From the NCBI RefSeq assembly GCF_003063265.1, contig NZ_NERU01000012.1, forward strand, positions 1-64,000: a stretch of 64,000 nucleotides of DNA, read 5' to 3'. Of the stretch, positions 42,054-50,437 are shown piece by piece. This DNA is from Limnohabitans sp. WS1. GTDB lineage: Bacteria > Pseudomonadota > Gammaproteobacteria > Burkholderiales > Burkholderiaceae_C. How positions within the stretch are numbered: the stretch's first letter is position 1; each line of letters starts with the position of its first letter. Below the pieces are notes generated by a model, which had not been told where the DNA came from, searched no databases, and saw nothing but the letters and a program-made list of their open reading frames with translations. The translations under genes were made by a program, and so were the position numbers.

Positions 42054-43367
42054 ATGGCTATTTGGCAACGGGTTCAAGGGACCTTTTTGAGACTGGGTTG
42101 GGGCAAGACGGGGTCACGCGTCTTGTGGATGGCGCTGCCGCTGTTGGCAGCGCTGTGGATTTTGCTGCGCCTGATCAGCGTGGATGCCGTGGCCAAATCC
42201 AGCACTGAAGGTGCTTCGCACGCGAATGGCCATTCAACACCCCGCGCCGCGTGGCACACCTTATATGAACCCAGCGAACCGCTCAAGGACGAGCCGCTCG
42301 GTCTCGCCCCGGGGGGCAAGGCTGCTGCAGGTACCAAAACCCCAGCCAAACCCCCACGGGAAAAGCCGACAGAAAACGGTGAAACCCTGTTTTTGCAGAC
42401 TTACCAGCTGTTGAATGCGGGGGAGCATGCGCAAGCCATGCAGGTGGCTCAAACCATGGTTGAACGATTCCCGAACTTTCAGCTGGGGCAGTTCATTTAT
42501 GCCGATCTGTTGGCCAGCCTGTCGGGGGGCTTGCACGAGCGCGAAGCTTTGTTGCAACACCCTGATGTGCGCCAACGCTTGAGCCAACTCAAAGCCGAAG
42601 CCTTGCAGCGCACACGCCACCAGGACAAGGCTTTTTTTGCCGGCCAATACCCGGCCCCTGTGCGTTATTTGTCCCCCAATGTGGCGCAGGTGGTGTTGGT
42701 GGATGCCCAAAAATCGCGTCTTTATGTGTTGGCCAACCAACGGGATGATGCAGGGAAAAGGTCGTTCAAAGTGGTCTTTGATGCCTATGTGTCCATTGGC
42801 AACAATGGCATGGGCAAATGGCGCGAAGGCGATGGCAAAACCCCGGCAGGGGTGTACTTTGTTCAAAAGCACCTGACCGATCCAATGCTGCCTGACCTGT
42901 ATGGCTCAGGGGCCTTGACTTTGGATTACCCCAGCCCCATCGACAAAGAGCAAAGAAGAACGGGCTCGGGCATTTGGCTGCATGGCTCGCCCAGTCAGCA
43001 ATACGCACGCCCGCCCACCGCCACCGATGGCTGTGTGGTGCTGGCCAATGACGACATGACGCGCTTGATCCAGCTGGGGCTCAAAGCCGACACCCCCGTG
43101 GTCATTGCAGAACAACTGACTTGGCACGATGCGGCCAAGGCCCCACACCTGAAGGCCCCACCTAAGGCCTGGCCTGAGCCGGAACAGATGCGCAAAACAC
43201 CCGGTGATTGGCAGCTGATCTCGGCCTTTGAGTGGACGGACAAGCAGCAAAACGTGGCGGTATTGAGCCACGAACTGCAAACCGCCAGTCGCACCCCCAA
43301 ACGCCTGCACAGTTATTGGGTGATGGAGGGCCAGCGGTGGAAAGAGGTGGGTCGCCCCGGCTCTTGA
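42054..43367 (+). CDS. YkuD-fold L,D-transpeptidase / L,D-carboxypeptidase-type enzyme
   Basis: A 437-residue membrane-anchored enzyme. An N-terminal helix (VLWMALPLLAALWILLRLIS), a variable linker, a TPR-like helical region (LFLQTYQLLNAGEHAQAMQV) and the catalytic domain: VAQVVLVDAQKSRLYVLANQ, DGKTPAGVYFVQKHL and IWLHGSP (His310) followed by the catalytic Cys327 in PTATDGCVVLAND. The residue before the GC is Asp instead of the Ser found in typical L,D-transpeptidases. The family cross-links or trims peptidoglycan stem peptides in the periplasm. The domain layout (helical region, YkuD) resembles Csd6/YafK-type proteins, minus the NTF2 domain, which two neighbouring genes encode. The start at 42054 follows a GAGA sequence 6 bases after the previous stop codon. 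Confidence 0.85.
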   Translation: MAIWQRVQGTFLRLGWGKTGSRVLWMALPLLAALWILLRLISVDAVAKSSTEGASHANGHSTPRAAWHTLYEPSEPLKDEPLGLAPGGKAAAGTKTPAKPPREKPTENGETLFLQTYQLLNAGEHAQAMQVAQTMVERFPNFQLGQFIYADLLASLSGGLHEREALLQHPDVRQRLSQLKAEALQRTRHQDKAFFAGQYPAPVRYLSPNVAQVVLVDAQKSRLYVLANQRDDAGKRSFKVVFDAYVSIGNNGMGKWREGDGKTPAGVYFVQKHLTDPMLPDLYGSGALTLDYPSPIDKEQRRTGSGIWLHGSPSQQYARPPTATDGCVVLANDDMTRLIQLGLKADTPVVIAEQLTWHDAAKAPHLKAPPKAWPEPEQMRKTPGDWQLISAFEWTDKQQNVAVLSHELQTASRTPKRLHSYWVMEGQRWKEVGRPGS

Positions 43368-43407
43368 TCCGGCCCGACGAAGTTTGCATCAGCGCTTGGT
43401 GTACAGG

Positions 43408-43795
43408 CCCGACGCGATAAGCCTCGCAGACCACCAAAAATCGCCCCGAGGGCGGGGCTCCTACAAAATGCAGGGCATCGCCCCATGGGCTGGGCATTGC
43501 CTTTGTGCTGGGCATTGCCCTTGTGCTGGGCATTCCCCTTGTAGGAGCGACGCCCTCGTCGCGATCACCCCCGCAGACCACCAAGAATCGCCCCGAGGGC
43601 GGGGCTCCTACAAAATGCAGGGCATCGCCCCGTGGGCTGGGCATTGCCTTTGTGCTGGGCATTGCCCTTGTGCTGGGCATTCCCCTTGTAGGAGCGACGC
43701 CCTCGTCGCGATCACCCCCGCAGACCACCAAGAATCGCCCCGAGGGCGGGGCTCCTACAAAATGCAAAAGATTCCCCCAATGGCGGGGCTCCCAC
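43408..43795. repeat. REP-type array 4
   Basis: Alternating b- and a-type arms on the opposite strand. The outer spacers contain runs of GGGCATTGCCCTTGTGCT, a repeat of about 17-18 bases, occurring three times in each of two blocks. The whole 170-base unit is duplicated nearly exactly (43440-43560 and 43600-43730). It fills the gap between the YkuD and cyclase genes; the rest of that gap (43796-43972) holds the tail repeat listed below and no gene. Confidence 0.85.
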
Positions 43796-43804
43796 GCTGA
43801 TCGC

Positions 43805-43829
43805 TGTGCCCAAGACAAGCCTTTCACTT
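43805..43829 (+). repeat. Direct repeat flanking the cyclase gene, left copy
   Basis: TGTGCCCAAGACAAGCCTTT plus five bases; repeated exactly at 45326-45350, each directly after a REP array, 1.5 kb apart and enclosing only the cyclase gene. Confidence 0.85.
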
Positions 43830-43972
43830 GAAACTCTCACAAAGCCAGATCAACAGCACAACAACGGTTTGAGCCCGGTTTATAGCGGCGTACAGGAGGG
43901 TCATGCGGCGGACAGCGGTCGTTGCTGGATTTTGCGATGATGAGGTTTCAACCCCATTTCTAGGAGACCGCC

Positions 43973-45034
43973 ATGTCCACTTCGCCCCGCTGGAAACAAC
44001 GCCCACCCGGATCCAATTGGGGTGACTTTGGCCCCGATGACCAATGCGGTCGCATGAATTGGTTGACGCCCGAAAAGGTGCTGCAGGGCATGGCCGAGGT
44101 GCGCACAGGACAGAGCTTCAACCTAAGCCTGCCACTGGATTTCCCGGGCGGCAATGTGCTCAACCCGCGCCGTCAGCCCCCTGTTTTGCGCCCGACTTTG
44201 CGCGAGGGCCAGCCGAACATGAACTACCAGCTGTGGTGCAGCAGCCCCGATTGCACCGACGTGATTTGCGACGATTTGGTGATCATGCATTTGCAATACA
44301 GCACGCAGTGGGATGGTTTGGCCCATGTGGGCTCGATGTTTGACGCCAACGGCGATGGCGTGCCCGAGCCGGTTTATTACAACGGTTTCAAGGCGGGCAC
44401 CGATGTCGTGGGGCCACGCAGTGCAGAGGGGGCGGGTATTTTTGGCTTTCCGGACATTGCCCGTGAATCGACCAGCCAGGCCAAGGCCTTGGGCATCGAG
44501 AAAATGTCCGAGCGCTGCGTTCAAGGGCGTGCCGTGATGATTGACCTGCATGCCCATTTGGGCAGAGAGCGGGTGCGTGTGGACTTCGACATGCTCATGG
44601 AAATCATGCGCAAAGACCAGGTGGTGGTAGAGCACGGCGACATGGTGTGCCTGCACACGGGCTTTGCGCAAATGCTGCTGGAGATGAACAAAAACCCGGA
44701 CCCGCACGCCGTGGAGCATTCGTGTGCGGTGCTGGAAGGTCGCGACGACAAGTTGCTGCAATGGATCACCGATTCGGGGCTGGTGGCTTTGATTGCGGAC
44801 AACTACGCGGTGGAGGGTTTGCCGTCGACACCCCAGCCAGGCAGCTGCGCTTCTTTGCCTTTGCACGAGCATTGTTTGTTCAAGCTGGGGGTTCATTTGG
44901 GTGAGATCTGGCACCTGACACCTTTGGCCGAACATTTGCGTCAAGCAGGTCGCTCACGCTTTTTGCTGACGGCGCCGCCGCTGCGCCTGCCCGGAGCCAT
45001 CGGCTCACCCGCCACCCCCATTGCCACGGTGTGA
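43973..45034 (+). CDS. Cyclase-family (kynurenine formamidase-like) metal-dependent hydrolase
   Basis: A 353-residue protein of the cyclase family (PF04199-type). The metal-binding motif of the family is present in the long-form variant: IMHLQYSTQWDGLAHVGSMF, with the His, the Gln/Asp pair and the following His. Later conserved elements: ARESTSQAKALGIEKMSE, GRAVMIDLHAHLGRERVR and VALIADNYAVEGLPSTPQPG. The long-form subgroup acts on cyclic or aromatic amides and related ring compounds; the substrate here is unknown. A strong ribosome-binding sequence (AGGAGA) precedes the start. A Bug-type receptor gene lies 414 bases downstream in the same direction, a common pairing in this group of bacteria, although a REP array separates them. 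Confidence 0.85.
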   Translation: MSTSPRWKQRPPGSNWGDFGPDDQCGRMNWLTPEKVLQGMAEVRTGQSFNLSLPLDFPGGNVLNPRRQPPVLRPTLREGQPNMNYQLWCSSPDCTDVICDDLVIMHLQYSTQWDGLAHVGSMFDANGDGVPEPVYYNGFKAGTDVVGPRSAEGAGIFGFPDIARESTSQAKALGIEKMSERCVQGRAVMIDLHAHLGRERVRVDFDMLMEIMRKDQVVVEHGDMVCLHTGFAQMLLEMNKNPDPHAVEHSCAVLEGRDDKLLQWITDSGLVALIADNYAVEGLPSTPQPGSCASLPLHEHCLFKLGVHLGEIWHLTPLAEHLRQAGRSRFLLTAPPLRLPGAIGSPATPIATV

Positions 45035-45093
45035 AAGTCCAAGCCAGGTCCGTGGGCCCACTCGGTCGCGGCCTGCCTCACTTTTTTGCAGTA

Positions 45094-45320
45094 CTTACGC
45101 CCTCGTCGCGATCAAGCCTCGCAGACCACCAAGAATCGCCCCGAGGGCGGGGCTCCTACAAAAGGCAGGCATTCCCCTGCGCTGCGCCCCCACAAAATGC
45201 AGGGCATTCCCCTGTGCTGCGCCCCCACAAAATGCAGGGCCTTCCCCTATAGGAGCGACGCCCTCGTCGCGATCACCCTCGCAAACCACCCCCCATCGCC
45301 CCGTGGGCGGGGCCCCCACA
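45094..45320. repeat. REP-type array 5
   Basis: Two b-type and two a-type arms with an intervening direct repeat of the form TGCGCCCCCACAAAATGCAGGGC (given here in part: GCCCCCACAAAATGCAGGGC), present twice between 45184 and 45241. The following tail repeat is the same as that after array 4. Confidence 0.82.
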
Positions 45321-45325
45321 CTCGT

Positions 45326-45350
45326 TGTGCCCAAGACAAGCCTTTCACTT
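45326..45350 (+). repeat. Direct repeat flanking the cyclase gene, right copy
   Basis: Exact copy of the 25 bases at 43805-43829, again just after a REP array. Confidence 0.85.
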
Positions 45351-45448
45351 CAAACTCCACAGGGCTTACTCCCTAAGGGAATACGCTCAACGACAAAACA
45401 GCTTCAGAGTCGATACTGATTGTTGTTGAATTTTTGAAGGTGTTGCTC

Positions 45449-46417
45449 ATGAAAACAAAGATTTCTCGTTGGGCCTGCGCGACCTTGGTGGCTTGCTTGC
45501 CACTGGTGTCGTGGGCCCAGGCTTGGCCCAGCAAACAGCCCATCAAGCTGGTGGCGGTGTTTCCGCCCGGTGGCTCTGTGGACCAGGTGGCACGCATTTT
45601 GTCGGGTCCGCTTTCTCAGCAATTGGGCCAAAGCGTGGTGGTGGAAAACAAGGGCGGTGCCTCGGGTGTGATTGGCACGGCCAGCGTGCTCAGTGCACCG
45701 GCCGATGGCTACACCTTTGCCGTGGTGTTTGACACGCATGGTGTCAACCAGAGCTTGATGGCCAGCATGCCTTATGACAGCAAAAAAGACCTGGTGCCGC
45801 TGGTGCTGGTCGGCACTTCGGCCATGATGCTGTCGACACATGCAAGCACCGAATACAAAACATTTGCCGATGTGGTGGCTGCCGCCAAGGCCAAAAAGAA
45901 CGTTTCATTTGGCACGATTGGCAACGGCAGCTTGGGCCACCTGGCCATGGCTTTGCTGGCCAAAAACGGAGGCATGGAGTTCAACCATGTGCCGTTCAAG
46001 GGCGGCGGCCCTTTGATGAACGATGCCATTGCCGGGCACATTCCCCTGACCATGAGCACGGTTTTCCTGAACAAGCCGCACATCGACAGCAAGCGCTTGC
46101 GGCCGTTGGCTGTCACTTCGGCCAAGCGAGTGGCTGATTTTCCGGATGTGCCCACCATTGCCGAAGCGGGCTTTGCCGGCTTTGAGGCTCCGGCTTGGTG
46201 GGCTGTGCTGGCCTCGGCCAAAACCCCGCCCGAGATCGTCAAGCGCATGAACGAAGAACTGAACAAGGCCTTGGCCAACCCGGATGTGTCCAAGCGCCTG
46301 GTGGCCCAAGGCATCGAGATTTCAGGCGGCAGCGTCGAAAAAGCCAAAACCTTCATCGATGGCCAGATCGACACCTGGGCCAAGGTGGTGCGCGAGAACG
46401 GCATCAAGGCCGATTGA
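45449..46417 (+). CDS. Bug/TctC-type periplasmic solute-binding receptor
   Basis: A 322-residue exported receptor. The signal peptide CATLVACLPLVSWAQAWPSK is cleaved after AQA. Bug-family motifs: IKLVAVFPPGGSVDQVARIL, VVVENKGGASGVIGTASVLS, NHVPFKGGGPLMNDAIAGHI and PTIAEAGFAGFEAPAWWAVL. The family binds carboxylated or amide solutes and feeds TTT-type transporters. The start at 45449 follows GAAGG; the longer frame starts with TTG. First gene after the cyclase, no transporter membrane genes nearby. Confidence 0.9.
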   Translation: MKTKISRWACATLVACLPLVSWAQAWPSKQPIKLVAVFPPGGSVDQVARILSGPLSQQLGQSVVVENKGGASGVIGTASVLSAPADGYTFAVVFDTHGVNQSLMASMPYDSKKDLVPLVLVGTSAMMLSTHASTEYKTFADVVAAAKAKKNVSFGTIGNGSLGHLAMALLAKNGGMEFNHVPFKGGGPLMNDAIAGHIPLTMSTVFLNKPHIDSKRLRPLAVTSAKRVADFPDVPTIAEAGFAGFEAPAWWAVLASAKTPPEIVKRMNEELNKALANPDVSKRLVAQGIEISGGSVEKAKTFIDGQIDTWAKVVRENGIKAD

Positions 46418-46481
46418 GTGCTGACCCGACAGGTGCTCATCCACCAGTCGGGGCTCAATGCCTGGTCTGTACCTGCACGGC

Positions 46482-46901
46482 CTACAACTTGGGGGTCTCG
46501 ACCACCAAGTTGGGCTGCAGCGCACGCACGCGGTGGTCCACGTAGTAGCCGCCAAATTCGGTGTACTTGAGCAACACGTGTTGGCATTGGCTGCAGGCCA
46601 AGACATCGCAGCGGTTGTAGGGAAAAAACCGTGGCGCGATCGGGGCGTTGGGCGATTCGTAACGCGTGCCATTCGGGTGAAACTCTTCAAACGTCGGCTC
46701 CGCGTCTGCCCCTGCATAGGGATCGGCGGGCGCTGCACGCAAAGTGCCCAGGTGGTTCATTTGCGCTGCAGGCCAGCGGTCTTCGGTGATGCTTTCCCAC
46801 CCGGTGCAGGCACCCACAGCGCAGGTGCAGGCCTTGGGGGCTGAGGCTTCGCCCAAAGCCTTGAGGGCTTGGGCATCGAGGATGGGATGTTCAGCGGTCA
46901 T
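46482..46901 (-). CDS. Conserved protein with Cys clusters, function unknown
   Basis: A 139-residue soluble protein. Two Cys groups suggest metal binding: ACTCAVGACTGW near residue 24 and CDVLACSQCQHVLLKYTEFG near residue 98. The rest is polar with few hydrophobic runs (HPNGTRYESPNAPIAPRFFP). I do not recognise a named family. It lies 5 bases downstream of the Mrr-like gene in the same direction and is probably cotranscribed with it, convergent to the Bug gene. Zinc binding is inferred only from the Cys spacing. Confidence 0.65.
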   Translation of the reverse strand: MTAEHPILDAQALKALGEASAPKACTCAVGACTGWESITEDRWPAAQMNHLGTLRAAPADPYAGADAEPTFEEFHPNGTRYESPNAPIAPRFFPYNRCDVLACSQCQHVLLKYTEFGGYYVDHRVRALQPNLVVETPKL

Positions 46902-46905
46902 GGGC

Positions 46906-47472
46906 TCACAAGGTTTTGAAGGTGTCGGCGGTCAAGACGACCAGATCGCCATTCGAGATGAGCGTGATGCGGTTTTCAGCTGCAAAGTCACGGGCCTTGG
47001 CACTGACTTGGCCAAGGGTGATGCACACGCTGTTGGACGCTTGCAGGCGATCGCGCTCAGCCACCAGTTCGCGCAAGGGTTCAATCCCTAAGTTGGCGGC
47101 CTTCCAGCGCTTGGCACTGACCACGGTCAGCACGCCTTTTTTCTCCAATTGCAGGTCACAGGGACCTTTCAGCGGCAATACGCTGTAGCCCTGGCGGGTG
47201 AATGCGGTGTCCAGAAGGGCAGAAAAGTCACGCCAATTCATGGTTGCCAGCGTTTGCAAGACCTGTTCGGTCTCGGCTGCAGTGGGCAAATTGCGCTGAC
47301 GCCAAAGGGCCATGCAACCGATCACAAAAAACGGAAAGCCCCCCAACATGCCCACGCCCTTGTACTGCTCGGGCAACAAGGCCCCGGCCACCAGGGCGAT
47401 GACGGCCACCAACACAAAGCTGATCCACCATGGCGAGCGCAGCAGCACCGCAAACAATGATTTCTCGGACAT
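46906..47472 (-). CDS. Membrane protein with Mrr-like restriction endonuclease domain
   Basis: A 188-residue protein. Two hydrophobic helices (SFVLVAVIALVAGALL, LGGFPFFVIGCMALW) precede a domain resembling Mrr_cat: NWRDFSALLDTAFTRQGYSV, then PCDLQLEKKGVLTVVSAKRW, where the Asp, the Glu/Gln pair and the Lys of a PD-(D/E)xK site are recognisable although the usual QxK is SAK. The remainder (REL VAERDRLQ region, GDLVVLTADTF) fits a small Rossmann-like endonuclease fold. Members are common in proteobacteria as orphan proteins; cleavage activity is uncertain. The start at 47472 (MSEKSLFAV) was chosen; a GTG four codons upstream is an alternative. Confidence 0.7.
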   Translation of the reverse strand: MSEKSLFAVLLRSPWWISFVLVAVIALVAGALLPEQYKGVGMLGGFPFFVIGCMALWRQRNLPTAAETEQVLQTLATMNWRDFSALLDTAFTRQGYSVLPLKGPCDLQLEKKGVLTVVSAKRWKAANLGIEPLRELVAERDRLQASNSVCITLGQVSAKARDFAAENRITLISNGDLVVLTADTFKTL

Positions 47473-47536
47473 CTTGAATTTCACACACACTCCCTGTCGA
47501 TCAAAAAAGCGACCCGCATGGCCGCCCTGCACATTA

Positions 47537-48361
47537 TCAAACGGGTGTGTCGCCCGCCAGCGTGATGCGGTGCATCACCCGGCGAAAACCGTGGTAATCG
47601 TTGACGGGGTTGTGCTGGGTGCAGCGGTTGTCCCACACGGCCAGCGAATGGGCTTGCCACACAAAACGGCAGGTGAACTCGGGCTTGACCTGGTGCTGAA
47701 ACAGGAAGTTGAGGATGGGCGTGCTTTCGGCTTCGGTCATGCCCACGATGCCCGCGGTGTGGGCCACGTTCACGTAAAGCGCTTTGCGCCCGGTTTCGGG
47801 ATGCGTGCGCACCAGCGGGTGGTGGGCCTGGTATTCCTTGGGGGCACTGTCCTTGCCGTCACTTTTGATGCGGTCTTCACGGGTTTTGGACACGTCGGCT
47901 TTGGCCGAGCTGCTGATGCCCACGAGGCCGTCAAGCAGCGATTTCATGGTGTCAGACAGCGTGTCCCAAGCCATGTACTGGTTGGCAAACAAGGTGTCAC
48001 CGCCGTAGGGTGGCACTTCTTTGGCCAGCAGCATCGAGCCCATGGGGGGCTGCTCCAGGTAAGTGGTGTCCGAATGCCAAATGCCGCCGAAGTTGACTTT
48101 TTCATGCTCGAGCTTTTTGACTTCGATGACACAGGGAAAGCCGTCCAAGCCTTTGACAAAAGGGTATTCGACCGGCTGGCCCAGGGTGTGCGCAAAGCGC
48201 ATGAACTGATCGGGCGAGAGGTCCTGCCCACGAAAGAAAATGACTTGGTGCTGCAGCAAGGCGGCGCGGATGTCTTGTTGCACATCGGCAGACAAGGGCT
48301 GGGTCAGATCGACCCCGTGCAGCTCGGCGCCCAGGGCACCTGCAATTTGGCGAATGATCAT
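47537..48361 (-). CDS. TauD/TfdA-family Fe(II)/2-oxoglutarate dioxygenase
   Basis: A 274-residue oxygenase. The iron ligands are visible: IWHSDTTYLEQPPMG (His and Asp of HxD) and AVWDNRCTQHNPVNDYHGFR (second His), followed by RRVMHRITLAGD, whose Arg binds 2-oxoglutarate. Family members oxidise sulphonates, aryloxyalkanoates or other small acids; the substrate here is not predictable. It is divergent from the Bug receptor gene at 48473 with a 111-base intergenic gap, and both are likely under one regulator. Confidence 0.88.
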   Translation of the reverse strand: MIIRQIAGALGAELHGVDLTQPLSADVQQDIRAALLQHQVIFFRGQDLSPDQFMRFAHTLGQPVEYPFVKGLDGFPCVIEVKKLEHEKVNFGGIWHSDTTYLEQPPMGSMLLAKEVPPYGGDTLFANQYMAWDTLSDTMKSLLDGLVGISSSAKADVSKTREDRIKSDGKDSAPKEYQAHHPLVRTHPETGRKALYVNVAHTAGIVGMTEAESTPILNFLFQHQVKPEFTCRFVWQAHSLAVWDNRCTQHNPVNDYHGFRRVMHRITLAGDTPV

Positions 48362-48472
48362 GATTTCATTGTGTCACGGGCCTTGGGTAAACCCCCATCG
48401 ATTTTGTCCGACGCGAGACAAGCGCGGGCGGCCCTTCGTGTCATTCTTGATCTCTTGTTTTCTGGAGCTGAC

Positions 48473-49441
48473 ATGCTGAACCGTCGATTGAATTTACTGG
48501 CCTTGGCTGTGGGTCTGTGCATGGGCCAAAGCGCCGTGTGGGCCCAAGAATTTTTGTCCAAGCCCGTGCGCATTGTGGTGCCACAAACACCGGGCGGTGC
48601 ATCAGATGCCTTGGCCCGCATCGTGGGTCAAAAGTTGAGCGAAAAATGGGGCCAGTCGGTGGTGATCGAGAACCGCGCGGGTGCAGGCGGCAACGTGGGC
48701 ATGGAGCATGTGGCACAAGCCGCGGCCGATGGCCACACCTTGCTGATGAGCTATGCAGGATCGCACGCCATCAACGCGGCTTTGTACAAAAAACTGCCCT
48801 TCGACCCCGAAAAAGATTTTGAGCCTGTGGCCACTTTGGCCACCCTGCCCTTTGTGCTGGTGGTGCGCCCGGACTCGCCGGTCAAAAGCATCAAGGATCT
48901 GGCGGAACAAGGCCAGCGCACACCCTTGACGTTTGGCTCGGCGGGCAATGGCTCGGTCAACCATTTGCTGGGCGTCATGTTCAATGCCGCCACCAACACC
49001 AAGCTCGAACACATTCCCTACCGGGGCGCAGCGCCCGCCATGCAGGACCTGATGGGCGGGCAGATCAACATGGTGTTCACCAGCTTGCCGTCGGTGTCGG
49101 GGGCCATCAAGAGCGGCACGCTGCGCCCAGTGGCGGTGACCAGCGCGGTGCGCTCGGGCAACTTCCCCAACATCCCCAGCATTGCCGAGGGGGGCTTCAA
49201 AGAGTTTGACGTGTCCCCTTGGTTTGGTTTGTTTGCCCCAGCCAAAACCCCGGCTGCGGTGGTGCGCCGCATCAACCAGGATGTGCAAGAGGTGCTCAAA
49301 AACAAGGATGTGATTGAGCGCTTCAATGCGCAAGGCGCCGATGTGCTGATCACCCAACCCGCTGAGTTTGCCGGCATGCTGAAAAAAGACCTGGCCAAGT
49401 GGGCCGTGGTGGTCAAGGCTTCAGGCGCACAGATTGACTGA
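48473..49441 (+). CDS. Bug-type periplasmic solute-binding receptor
   Basis: A 322-residue exported receptor. Signal peptide NLLALAVGLCMGQSAVWAQE. Motifs: RIVVPQTPGGASDALARIVG, VVIENRAGAGGNVGMEHVAQ, HIPYRGAAPAMQDLMGGQIN and IPSIAEGGFKEFDVSPWFGL. The ATG at 48473 has GGAG seven bases ahead; the open frame extends far upstream but only as antisense to the dioxygenase gene. It starts a run of seven plus-strand genes up to 55183. Confidence 0.9.
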   Translation: MLNRRLNLLALAVGLCMGQSAVWAQEFLSKPVRIVVPQTPGGASDALARIVGQKLSEKWGQSVVIENRAGAGGNVGMEHVAQAAADGHTLLMSYAGSHAINAALYKKLPFDPEKDFEPVATLATLPFVLVVRPDSPVKSIKDLAEQGQRTPLTFGSAGNGSVNHLLGVMFNAATNTKLEHIPYRGAAPAMQDLMGGQINMVFTSLPSVSGAIKSGTLRPVAVTSAVRSGNFPNIPSIAEGGFKEFDVSPWFGLFAPAKTPAAVVRRINQDVQEVLKNKDVIERFNAQGADVLITQPAEFAGMLKKDLAKWAVVVKASGAQID

Positions 49442-49459
49442 CCCCAACAGAGATAACTC

Positions 49460-50434
49460 ATGAACCTGAACAAAATTTCTCGCCGCACCGCCGTGGCTTT
49501 GGCCCTGTGCCTGAGCACCGGCGCTTTTGCCCAGAATTGGCCCGACAAACCCATCCGCATCGTGGTGGGTTTTGCGCCCGGTGGGTTCACCGATGTGCTG
49601 GCACGCACCATTGGCCAAAAGCTGCAAGAGCGGCTGGGGCAGTCGGTGGTGGTGGACAACAAGGCCGGTGCTGCGGGCACCGTGGGCGCTGACATCGTGG
49701 CCAAGGCCCGGCCCGATGGCTACACCCTGCTGTTGGGCCACAGCAACTCCAATTCGGTGGCTCCCGCGCTCTACCCCAAGCTGCCTTACGACGTGGTGAA
49801 AGATTTCACCCCCATCATCCGTGTGGCGTCCACGCCTTTGCTGTTGACCGTCAACCCGGGCGTGCCGGCCACCGATGTGCGCTCGTTTGTGGCGCTGGCC
49901 AAACAAAAGCCCATGGGCCTGAGCTTTGCATCGTCGGGCAGTGGCAGCGCCCAGCACTTGGCGGCAGCCCGCTTCATGCTGGCCACCCAGACGCAAATGA
50001 ACCACATTCCCTACAAAGGCAGCGGCCAGGCGATTGTGGATTTGCTGTCGGGCCAGGTGAATCTGAACTTTGAAAGCCCGCCCAATGTGTTGCCGCACTA
50101 CCAGGCGGGCAAGCTGCGCGTGCTGGCCATCACCAGCGAAAAACGCTCGCCCCTGATGCCCAATGTGCCCACCCTGGCCGAAGCCGGTGTGCCCAACGCC
50201 GAGATGCTGCAGTGGTTTGCCGTGTTGGGCCCGGCCAAGTTGCCCGCCGACATCACCCGGCGCTTGAACACCGAAATCGCCGCCATTTTGAAGCTGCCCG
50301 ATGTGGCCGAAAAAATCGCCTCGCAAGGTGGTGAAATCATTGGCGGCACGCCCGAGTCGTTTGCGGCCTTCATTCCCGAAGACAGCGCGTCCTGGGCCAA
50401 GTTGGTCAAGGACGCCAATGTGCGCATGGACTGA
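49460..50434 (+). CDS. Bug-type periplasmic solute-binding receptor
   Basis: A 324-residue exported receptor. Signal peptide AVALALCLSTGAFAQNWPDK, then RIVVGFAPGGFTDVLARTIG, VVVDNKAGAAGTVGADIVAK, NHIPYKGSGQAIVDLLSGQV and PTLAEAGVPNAEMLQWFAVL. Only moderately similar to the receptor just upstream, so the two probably bind different ligands. 18 bases after that gene and 3 bases before the RraA-like gene. Confidence 0.9.
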   Translation: MNLNKISRRTAVALALCLSTGAFAQNWPDKPIRIVVGFAPGGFTDVLARTIGQKLQERLGQSVVVDNKAGAAGTVGADIVAKARPDGYTLLLGHSNSNSVAPALYPKLPYDVVKDFTPIIRVASTPLLLTVNPGVPATDVRSFVALAKQKPMGLSFASSGSGSAQHLAAARFMLATQTQMNHIPYKGSGQAIVDLLSGQVNLNFESPPNVLPHYQAGKLRVLAITSEKRSPLMPNVPTLAEAGVPNAEMLQWFAVLGPAKLPADITRRLNTEIAAILKLPDVAEKIASQGGEIIGGTPESFAAFIPEDSASWAKLVKDANVRMD

Positions 50435-50437
50435 GCC

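Noticed and set aside
46906..47472. Active type IV restriction enzyme
   Set aside because: The catalytic motif is degenerate and the protein is short with a membrane anchor; I kept only the domain resemblance.
47312..48472. N-terminal extension of the second Bug receptor
   Set aside because: The open frame is in phase with the receptor but lies antisense to the Mrr-like and dioxygenase genes; the signal peptide at 48473 defines the start.
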